Below, piece after piece: positions 9,239 through 20,700 of a stretch of 25,355 bases of DNA (position 1 is its first letter; each line of letters starts with the position of its first letter). The stretch is from Entrophospora sp. SA101 (lineage: Eukaryota > Glomeromycota > Glomeromycetes > Entrophosporales > Entrophosporaceae): positions 1-25,355 of the forward strand of contig CAUDNR010000744.1 in NCBI GenBank assembly GCA_958430865.1, given 5' to 3'. The notes under the pieces were generated by a model, which saw only the letters and a program-made list of their open reading frames with translations, was not told where the DNA came from and did not search any database. The position numbers and the translations under genes were made by a program.

Positions 9239-9454
9239 GCATGCTTAAGGTTGTGGGCGAAACCTCTTAATGACTGTCGAAACTCTGTCGAAACTCTAAT
9301 GAACAATTAATGTGTAACCTGTCGAAACTCTGATGATTGGCAAAAACCCCAAATGCGAAACTCTGCCGAAACTCTAATAAACAATTAATGTGTAACCTGT
9401 CGAAACTCTGTCAATTGATTTCTGGAGGAGTTTCTCCCACAACCTTAGGCATGC
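9239..9454. mobile_element. Inverted-repeat element with internal CGAAACTC repeats
   Basis: The left end GCATGCTTAAGGTTGTGGG and the right end read in reverse, GCATGCCTAAGGTTGTGGG, differ by one base in 19, and the pairing continues loosely into GAAACYTC. GCATGC is itself a palindrome, so it may belong to the ends or be a 6-bp target duplication (core 9245-9448). Inside, a block reading CGAAACTCTAATRAACAATT and on through ACCTGTCGAAACTCTG occurs twice, about 76 bases apart, and CGAAACTC occurs six or more times. No coding frame is present. Confidence 0.7.
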
Positions 9455-9871
9455 TGCAACAAAACCAGACAAAGTGAACATTGATATTACCAAGGATTTC
9501 AGGGAGTCATTATTATTCATGGGGGTAGTCACTTAAATTTGTTGAAAAAAAGCCTGTTGAAATGATTGTTGACTGTACTAAAGATTCAAATGATCTATTG
9601 TAAATTTATCAAATAAATTACTTGGAAAGTCAATCACTTTAATTTATTATTATTAAATATATTTTTATTTTAACTTTTTTCTACAGAAATTACTTGTTAA
9701 ATATTAAATTATAATAACAATAATTTATACATATCCATTTATTTATGATTGATTACAATCAACCACTAGAGCAAGAAGTGATATCTGTAAATTGATTAAA
9801 AAAAAATTTTTTCATGTTTAATATACTATATATATTATGTATGTAATAATGTATACATTGTTATTTTACTA
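9455..9871. other. AT-rich spacer
   Basis: I see no gene, RNA or clear element in this stretch. Confidence 0.5.
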
Positions 9872-10044
9872 TACATGCACCCCAAATTGGTTTGGTGATT
9901 TTGATGGTCAAAATTATTCCAATTTTGATGGTAGAAAGTATAAATTAATTATGGCATTCACTATTAAAAACATAAGTGTAATACTCCTTTACTACATGTG
10001 TAACCCCCTTTATGACAGTGTCAAAATACTTTGGGCTGCATGTA
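9872..10044. mobile_element. Short TA-flanked inverted-repeat element
   Basis: The left end TACATGCACCCCAAA matches the right end read in reverse, TACATGCAGCCCAAA, at 14 of 15 bases, with TA outside each (9870-9871, 10045-10046). It is 173 bp long. The open frame that covers it (9837-10073) looks like a chance frame. Confidence 0.6.
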
Positions 10045-10372
10045 TATATTTTACCTTATGCTTTACCCATTGAATAGTCTGAAGGATTCTTTTTTCATTT
10101 TAAAGTTTATTGATTTAAAAATCAATTAACATTTTCACCATTATCACATTTTTTCCTTCTTTTATACCTTTGTACAGTCACCACGAATATATCTTCTGAT
10201 GATGAGTATCCAGAAGATTCTTCTCTGCTTTCAACAATCTGAAGATTTTTTGTTTGATTTATATTCTCTTTATCCAGATTGTCTATTAATTTGTAGGGTT
10301 TTTATTCATGAATATCATGAATATAATTAAGAGGCTACACACTATTAAAACACCAAAAAATCCCTTAATAGT

Positions 10373-10862
10373 TGTGGGACATTGCAAATCAAGTGTCATT
10401 CAATATAAACATTACACGAAAAAATTTATTGTCATCCACTTCAAAAAAAAAAATCTCCGTTTTTCATGTAACAAGCAACTTTCAACCATAATAAATTTTT
10501 TAGAGCCAGACTGGGGCTTTTAACAACAGTTAAAAGAAAAGACTAGCTTAAATATTGGTTGTTCTACGCCAGGTCAAAAGCGTTTCTTTTCTTCACACTT
10601 ATTTTAAGATTATCGCTCAACTAGTATGCAGACTAAAGCAAATTCAGCAGCAACAGTTGTGCCAAAGTGTTCCCTACAAAGTCGCTTATAACTACTTGGA
10701 AGGTTGTGTTAGAAAAATTTTGCTTTTAATTATAAGGGACTGATTTATAAGGTTATTAATTTATTTAGAATTTTAAAATTACATGGTCAAAATTTCAAAA
10801 TAATAATAATAGTATTGACAATTTTCGTAATGTTACACATATTAATTTACATTTGACCCCCA
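10373..10862 (+). pseudogene. Decayed Tc1-like transposase element (tentative)
   Basis: Around 10560-10740, pieces in more than one frame resemble the N-terminal DNA-binding part of Tc1 transposases: a CSTPGQKRFFSS piece, then KANSAATVVPKCSLQSRL, with several stops between. The flanks near 10380-10450 and 10815-10862 look like eroded inverted ends; AACATTACACGAAAA on the left and AACATTACGAAAA read in reverse on the right are the best-matching parts. Neither frame is intact. Confidence 0.35.
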
Positions 10863-11206
10863 GAAATTAAGCAGTGTCCTTTGACTAGTATATACATATT
10901 TGCATAATCTACCAAGTGTTGCATAATTTAATGTTTGTTGCCACATAATAAATCAATTATTCAAAGTTTTGATCTCGATTTAGCGGATAAATTTCCTGGC
11001 ATAATGATAATATATTCCATGATTTCTGCGGCATTCTGCACTATGTAGAAAATCATTGGTCCCAATGTTGAAAATTAAGTTGGCGAATAAGTGATTGCGG
11101 AGGAGTATTGGATGTACTGGTTGAGTCAGTATATCAGTCTATCAGTCCCAAATTTGTATCACACAAAAAGTAAAGTAAGTATCCATTTTTTATTTGCTGA
11201 ACATTT
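10863..11206. other. Spacer without a recognised feature
   Basis: I see no gene or clear repeat in this stretch. Confidence 0.5.
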
Positions 11207-11459
11207 GGGGCATGGACAATAGAAAGGGACCAAACGTCAAAAATCATGATTTTGAGAAAATCGGAAAAAAAGATCTACATTTCAAGTAATTTACAATTGT
11301 TTTTAAAAACTTTAACAGAAAATATCTCAAAATTTTATTAAGTAATGTGGGTATTGTTTCTAAGCTAAAATTAATCCTTGTAGCGAATTACATATAAGAA
11401 TGTCATTAACTCAAAATCATGATTTTTGATGTTTGGTCCCTTTCTATTGTCCATGCCCC
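11207..11459. mobile_element. MITE with about 50-bp nearly perfect inverted ends
   Basis: The left end begins GGGGCATGGACAATAGAAAG and continues through GGGACCAAACGTCAAAAATC to ATGATTTTGAG. The right end, read in reverse, is the same except for one base (CATC for CGTC). The element is 253 bp long and is flanked by ATTT on both sides (11203-11206, 11460-11463), a possible 4-bp target duplication. The interior is AT-rich with no coding frame. Such intact ends suggest recent activity. Confidence 0.85.
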
Positions 11460-11669
11460 ATTTATGGACATGTTATCTTGGAAAAGAAAATTTTCAACCA
11501 GTTAATTTGCCCCAGATCTATATGTCTACTTCTGACCATGGATCATGAATCAAATATTTTTATTAGATAGGATTCGAAATAATAAAAACTAAAACATTAC
11601 AGACATGAGGATTGAAAATAAATATGCATTTCTAATAGAAAATTTCAACTTGAAATATAATTTTATGAT

Positions 11670-13033
11670 TTAATTTTTCTTTAATTTTTCTGTCAAGTCT
11701 GGAACAGCTGTAAATAAATCTGCAACTAGGCCCAAATCAGCAATCTATTAAAAAAATTAATTTTAAATATATATAGCTAATTTAAATGGAAATAATAACA
11801 AACAATGATAGTATATATTTAAAATACCTGAAAGATTGGTGCTTCTGGGTCTGTATTTATAGCTGCTATTATTTTACTATCCTTCATACCAGCTATATGT
11901 TGTATAGCTCCACTAATACCAACTGCCAAATAAAAATCTGGTGCAACAACCTTTCCTGTTTGTCCAACCTAAAATCATATTGGAGATCATATTAATGCTT
12001 GCCTATGTTAACTGTAATAGTTGCTAACATCTTAAAAACCTACCTGCAATGCATTATCACAATATCCCGAATCCACTGCAGCTCTGGAACCACCAACTAA
12101 ACACATAAAAATAATCATTATTATTACTAATATTACTTATTATTGCAATCTTTAAATCTAACAAAAAAAATTTCCATACCAGCAGCACCAAGAGCATCTG
12201 CAAGGTTATAAACAAGTTTATCAAAATTTTCACGACTTTTCAATGCTCTACCACCTGATACAACTTTGGTTGCAGAGTCAAGTTCAGGTCGATCACTTTT
12301 TTGAATTTGTTCACTGATCCATTCTGTAAGAGTTGGTTTTTCTGCTTCAGGTGCAGCCTCAGTTACAACTGATGATGCATCAGTACTACCAGCTGTAGCA
12401 GGTGGAAAAGCAGTTCCACGAACTGTTAGAATTTTTATAGGATCTTTTGATTTTACAGTTGCAATGGCATTTCCAGCATAAATTGGTCTAACAAAAACGT
12501 CGGAACCTTGAATATCAATTATATCAGATATTTGAGCGACATCTAATATTGCAGCAACTCTGGGGAATATATTTTTACCAAATGCTGAATGTGATGTTAT
12601 CAAATGTGTAAATTTTAAATTTTTTTGTGCATTGACTAACAATGGTGCATAGACTTCTGCAATTCCGTGCTCGTATGCTTTATCTTTTGCTACAAGAATT
12701 TTGGAAATTCCTTGAAGCCCTGCAACTTGTGATGCAACAGTTGTTGGATCTTCGCCTGCAACAAGAGCTGTCACACTTCCACCAAGCTTATTGGCAGCCG
12801 TCAAAGCATTTAGTGTAGATGGTGATATCTTTTTATTTTTATGCTCTACAAGAAGCAAAGTTGAAATATCTTGAGCAGCCGCATATCCTCTAATTAAAAG
12901 ACTTTGGTAAGTCTGATTTAATAAAATAATTATCAATTATTTGTTTATTTAAAAAATAAAATTTAAGATTATTATCGTTATTATTTACCTTCTTGGTGAT
13001 GTTAATTCTTGTTGCTCTTTTAAGTCCAAACAT
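11670..13033 (-). CDS. ETFA: Electron transfer flavoprotein alpha subunit, mitochondrial
   Basis: Five exons on the minus strand (12989-13033, 12180-12912, 12044-12096, 11828-11968, 11670-11744) give 348 residues, close to the roughly 330 residues usual for the family. The basic start ([15 protein letters not shown], then [10 protein letters not shown]) looks like a mitochondrial targeting sequence. The N-terminal domain starts at [14 protein letters not shown]. The C-terminal FAD domain carries [23 protein letters not shown], and the family signature [25 protein letters not shown], then [15 protein letters not shown]. With the beta subunit it binds FAD and passes electrons from acyl-CoA dehydrogenases to ETF-ubiquinone oxidoreductase in the mitochondrial matrix. 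Its start faces that of SAP18. Confidence 0.95.
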
Positions 13034-13279
13034 TTTTTTTTTTTTTGATTTTCTGATCGGACAAAATAGTGTTAGTGTACATTTATTAATGTGTGTAACA
13101 TGATTTAAATATAATAAATATATAGAAAATAAAAAAATCATATCGCGTCGATAAAATAAATAAAAAATTTTTTTTTCAATTTTCTAATAATATTAGTAGT
13201 AGTAGAAGTCATCTAATTTATTTTCTTTTAAGGTCACAATTAAGACAATAGGTTTAGTGGACGAAAACAGTTTGAAACA
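13034..13279. promoter_or_regulatory. Shared divergent promoter region of ETFA and SAP18
   Basis: Only 246 bp separate the two outward-facing ATGs, so both promoters must lie here unless they reach into the genes. The sequence is AT-rich with poly-T/A tracts just upstream of the ETFA start. I can place no specific transcription-factor site. Confidence 0.55.
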
Positions 13280-14243
13280 ATGGCTGAACAAAACACTTCT
13301 GCAAGTGGGAAAAAGAAACTAGTTGTTGATCGTGAAAAGGTATTTAATTAATCAGTTGATTTTTGGTTGATCTTTTTGTTGCTCTCTAATTCATTGACAA
13401 TTTATTTAAATCGTCTTTTTCTTTAGACTGTACCATTTTTATTGAGAATGTTTTGTAGACCAAGTTACCATCACAGGTAACCAACTCTTGATTTTTTATT
13501 ATTTTGAAGTTTAGAAGTTGTCTTTGTAATAAATTATTGAATCTTTACAATAGACCTGATGACTACACGCCCGAGCGTCTTCCTATAGATGACGAAGTAC
13601 AAATATATACATGGTATAAATATTATATACAGAAATGATATTATTTATTGTGAATTTTTATAATCATCATAATAATAATTACCAATTTCACTATTAATAT
13701 CATGAAAATAGGAAGGATGCAACTTTGAAAGAGATAGCTAATCTTATAAAAGAAGTAAATCAAGATGCTAATCGACCAAATGCACGCCTGTCATTTAATT
13801 TAGTATATATTGACAATTTACGTGGTAGATATATGTTTAAAGATCTTGGAATTGTACATAATTCAACTTCAAGTACTGATGATGATATAAATCTTGATGA
13901 TGCAAGATTTGTTATTGGTGATTTTTTGGATGTAGCAATTTTTCATGGGGCACCACCTGCTAGAATCATAGAAAGACGTGGAAGTTTAAGGGATAGAAAT
14001 AGAGATCATGATAGAGATCGTGGTGGTGGGGATCGTGGTGGAGGTGGTGGTGTTGGTAGAAATTTCCGTACAGGAATTGGTATTGATAGAGATCATCGTG
14101 ATAGAGAAAGAAATCGTGACTCCGAAAGAGATCGTGATCGTGATAGAGATGGATTAAAGATTGATAGAAGGGATGATAGAAGAGATGATAGAAGAGATGA
14201 TAGAAGAGATGGAGGAAGAAATTTTAGAGATAGAAGAAGATGA
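13280..14243 (+). CDS. SAP18: SAP18-family protein (Sin3 complex / exon-junction ASAP complex)
   Basis: Four exons (13280-13339, 13427-13476, 13554-13613, 13712-14243) give 233 residues. The family core is clear: VVDREKTVPFLLRMFCRP, the PIDDEVQIYTWKDATLKEIANLIKEV block, SFNLVYIDNLRGRYMFKDLG, and IGDFLDVAIF. This ubiquitin-like fold joins RNPS1 and Acinus in the ASAP splicing complex and the Sin3-histone deacetylase complex in animals. After the core comes a tail of about 80 residues rich in R, D and G, ending in DRRDD repeats. This is longer than in human SAP18 (about 153 residues) and resembles the arginine-rich tails of splicing proteins. The tail is seen directly; an RNA-processing role for it is inference. 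Confidence 0.92.
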
Positions 14244-14632
14244 AAATACACGCACACAAAAAAATTTCCAAGGTAAATTTATTATTTTATTTAATTAATT
14301 CCAACAAATATGATATATAATAAGTCATAATAAATTTTGAAATAAATCTGATATTTTTCATCAATTCATTCACATATACATACGCATTTATAATAACAAA
14401 GTTGAAATAATATTTCATAATAAAAAAAATTTTGGATCAATATGTATATTGTGAATCCATAACACAAAGTGGATAGACTATAACATATTCACATAGAAAC
14501 ATAATCGTTACACTGCATAATCACTTCTTAACACATGAATCTAAAGTGTATTATTTTTATCTTTACACTATTGTTCAATATAAAATAAACTTCATTTCTA
14601 AAAATAAATTTTTTTAAAAAATTTTTGAAAAT
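14244..14632. other. Spacer between SAP18 and the UDP-glucose pyrophosphorylase gene
   Basis: AT-rich DNA that must hold the SAP18 3' UTR and the promoter of the next gene. No other feature is visible. Confidence 0.6.
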
Positions 14633-16867
<2,235 letters not shown>

Positions 16868-17073
16868 AGTCTTTTAATGAATATGGTTATGTATAAATTC
16901 AATTTACATAACGGTAATGGTTCTTGCTACACACTAAAATTTATTATTAATCTAATATTATTTATACATATGTATATATATATATTTGAATTAATAGAAT
17001 GATTTAATTAACTTATTAGTGAAAACAAAATTTGTTCTATTTCTATATAACAGGAATAAAAGATTCTGTAATA
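16868..17073. other. UGP1 3' flank
   Basis: AT-rich, with no feature beyond a (TA)n run near 16973-16984. Confidence 0.5.
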
Positions 17074-17521
17074 CCTATATAGACAAAAGTACTTGATCAC
17101 ATGTTTACACTAATTAGTAAAAAATCTACATATCAATATCACAAAAAATTTTCATGTTGCTAGCTTTCATGTATCAACTTAATAAAAAAGTTTTATATTT
17201 TTCATGATCATCAAAATTGAAATTATTTATTAAATAAAAATTCAGTGTCTTGTTGATGTTATTTTCTAGACATAATAGAAATATAAAATTTCATGTATTT
17301 ATTCTTCAAAACAATAGCCTTCATTTATATAAAATTTACCATTTTTTATTATATAAAATTTTTTAAAAAACGTGAAAATATAGTGAAATGTTTTATTAAT
17401 CTTGATACATGAAGCAACGTGAAATTTTGAATATATATTATTTATCAAAAATTTTGTGTGATATTGTTATGTAGATTTTTACTAATTAGTGTAAACATGT
17501 GATCAAATACTTTTGTCTAGG
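17074..17521. mobile_element. TA-flanked Tc1-like MITE with long inverted ends
   Basis: The left end CCTATATAGACAAAAG continues through TACTTGATCACATGTTTACA and CTAATTAGTAAAAA to ATATCACAAAAAATTTT. The right end, read in reverse, is CCTAGACAAAAG then TATTTGATCACATGTTTACA and CTAATTAGTAAAAA. The match runs for about 75 bases with a 4-base indel near the tip and few changes. TA lies outside each end (17072-17073 and 17522-17523). If the tip indel is excluded, the core is 17082-17517, also flanked by TA. No transposase frame is present in about 440 bp. Confidence 0.85.
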
Positions 17522-17751
17522 TAATGTGTATACAACCTTCTTTAATATATCGTGCGTAATTAAGAAAGTTGACACATCTTCTTTGATTATAATAAAACGA
17601 ACTAAGGAAGACTAGTTACAATTTTGTTAATAAATATTTTTCTTTTTTTAGTGGTATGAAATTTTAATTTAAATAAATAAATAAAAATACAAAGGTATTA
17701 ATTAATATGCGGAAAAAATAATAGATAATAAAACTAAATCATTCAAATATA
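17522..17751. other. 3' flank of the HSP90-like ATPase gene
   Basis: AT-rich sequence with no recognised feature. Confidence 0.45.
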
Positions 17752-20700
17752 TTAAATCCTTTTTAGTCGCTTCAACACATTCAAGAACCTTTCAAAATAA
17801 GTTTCAGAGTATGATGAAAAATAAAACTTTATGATAGAAGATAGAAAATATAATTAGTATAGAGACAAATATTTATAAGAAAAATAAAAGTTTGAATTTA
17901 AATTCTTACCTCATGCTGTGAATTATGTTGAGTTACAAAATTATGAGCTAATTCATGACAAAATGTCATATACCAGTAAACCATTGTTTCAATTGAAAAT
18001 TGTAAATTTTCAGAATCATGTAAAGCAATGTAAAATTTAAAATTAAAAAACAATGAATTGTTCCGATTAAAGGCGATAGAATCAGCGGCAGGATCATAAA
18101 ATACATGGACTGCTTTTTGATGTAGTCCAAAAACATCACAGAGATACTTGAGAACTTGAATAAAACGTCTTAAAGGGCCTAGTGCAGTTGGAGATAAAAG
18201 TGCCGTCTGATCCAAGTTTTTGCCAATATATAATTCTATCCCGTTTTCCATTCCGATAAATTTTAATGAGTGACCTATTATTGAAAATTTTGATGGAAAG
18301 AAAAATCTTAAGCTTGGTATACAATAGAAAAAATCAATTTATCTATCTATCTTACCTGGCATAACATCACAATAACTCGATTGACTTTCTGAAACAATAT
18401 TCACTTTAGCTTGACTGTCAACCGCCGAGCCTGAATTTGAGCGACATGAATTTACGGCCTCATTCAATGTCCTTTTCAAATCCTCGGTAGTATTTCGCGA
18501 TACCAGTACGGGAGGCTTATCAGCATGTGATTTAGACACACCAGGTGAAACATATTCCGTCAAATTTTTAAAAATGTTCCAAGGCGACGAACCTTCTTGA
18601 TCATTTCTAATACCCGATTGTTTTTTTGGATAGTCTTGTTCGGCTAATTTGTTTGCAACTTTCATCAAGTGGTCTGAATTTTCTTGTGCAAGACATGATT
18701 TTATATAATTAGGGTCGCATTCAGGAAACGTACTCTGTAGCTGCTTAGAATAGTTTTCTAGTTCAGCAATATTTAGTTGACCCCGGTTTGTATTATAATT
18801 ATTGGGTGTCATTTGTTCATCAATTCGAGGTCTTTTAGGATTATCCGAATTTTCAACAACACGTCTAAAACTTTTTTGTTGACTCATTATACGTTCTACG
18901 GGGAATCCTTTACGTTTGAGGGCATTGAGTGGCATCATTAATAACATGCTTATAAGGGTGGCTTCTTTTAATTGTGGTTTTTTATAAATGTATTGTGAAA
19001 TCATTGATGCAATATCAAGCGTATCTAATTCACCGTGTTTAATATATAGTGTCCAGTCGTTCTTCCAACTGTCGTGTGAAATAACACAAGTATTTGAATG
19101 TTCGATTTTTGTTATATTATTTGGAGCCAGAACATAGGTTGTCTCAATCTGATCAACCCCCAACACGTTCAATTTTTTTACCCAACTTTCATTATTAACA
19201 ATATCGGCCTTACGAACCTCATGGAAAAACAACGGTGAACGTTCTTTAATCAAATTCTGTAATTCTTTAGATTTTTGAGTAACCTTTGGTACTCCTTTAA
19301 TATTAGGCGAAGACTTGACACTATTGGTTAATAACGGACATCCCAAACCCTTTTCAGAAAAAACTATTCGTTAATTAATTTATAATATAATAATTAATTA
19401 AATAAACGAATCTATAACCGAAATACATTACCATATAGAAATTTTCTAAATATTGGTCCATAGGACAAATTAGTGGTTCAAAAATATCTTGGTATATCGC
19501 ATTATCATTTATATAAATCTCATTTGGAGTTGCTAATACATATCTTTCGACTTGATTTAATGAATTATCGGCTTCATTTTTGCCAACAACCGCCTTGTCT
19601 TTATTTTTTCCTTCCTCGGATTGTTTTTTAGTCATACCTAGCAAAATCGGATATCTTTTCATATTATTTAATAATTTCTGATTTCTTTGGATCGAATGAA
19701 ATTCTACAGCAATTCTATGTAGTACGGCCAAATACTTTTCAATATTATCACCGACACTTTTCAAAAAGTCATGTGAAGAGTTTATTAAAAATTCGGCCAA
19801 CTCGATTGGAGAAGGTTCATTTTTAACACCACAACTTTGTAAAAATTTATTTGCCTTCTCACCAAAATCGATATAATAAAAAAAGCCTGCAAAACTGAAT
19901 TGTTTTAAAAGAGAAAAAAATATAATTATTATTTTTATATTTAAAAAAAAAATGAGATATTTATAAGATTAATAATACCTTTCTTCCGAACTTTTAAAAA
20001 AACAGTTTTGTGGTGAACCATATTTTAATACGTTCGATTGCTTCTTTTCACGGATTGGGATAAAAGCTAATTGACTTAAACTAAGCCAATCTGGGTGTAT
20101 AAAGTGATTTTGAAATGAAGACAAATAGCTAAAAACTAATTTTGCTTTTTCCTCGTTTTCTGGTGGTTCTTTCCTTAATTTCTCTAATACTTGTAAACGA
20201 TCAGGATTTTGTTTTATACCAAATTCTTCGGCTTTGTGACGCAATTCTCTATGTAAAACATTGAATTTCATAATGGCACATTCGGGGTTTGAATAACATT
20301 CGGAAGGTGTTGCGTAAACATTTGGGTCGGCAGAACATGGGAGAAATGCAAATTTTACCAGTTCTGGTTTGTAATCCTTCGAATATTTTTCTTTGAAATT
20401 TTCTATAAAGTATTTAAGTGCCTTTTGTCGAACCGGAAGTGGTGTAGTTGATGACGCCAGTTGAAGTATTACATCGATTGGTGGAAAATCCCGTAAACCA
20501 AGCTGTAGAATAAAATTAACTAAAAATAACATAAATAATTATTATAAATATGAAAGAAATAAACAAAGCAATAATAGAAATAAAATCATGAATAAATCGA
20601 ATTTACCTTCTTTCATATTTTTACGCCATTTACCATTCCATTCAATTATTGGTAAGCCAAATTCACGTAATTGTGGTAATGGTGCATATAAGTCTTTTGC

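Noticed and set aside
11786..11995. 69-residue plus-strand open frame
   Set aside because: Antisense to the ETFA exon 11828-11968.
12890..13141. 83-residue minus-strand frame starting upstream of ETFA
   Set aside because: Only [15 protein letters not shown] belongs to the gene; the rest is 5' flank and unspliced intron.
20511..20519. Alternative acceptor TTCTACAG for exon 11 of the ATPase gene
   Set aside because: It would shift the frame after exon 10; the upstream TTTTTAG keeps phase and gives the expected EVNFILQLGLR join.
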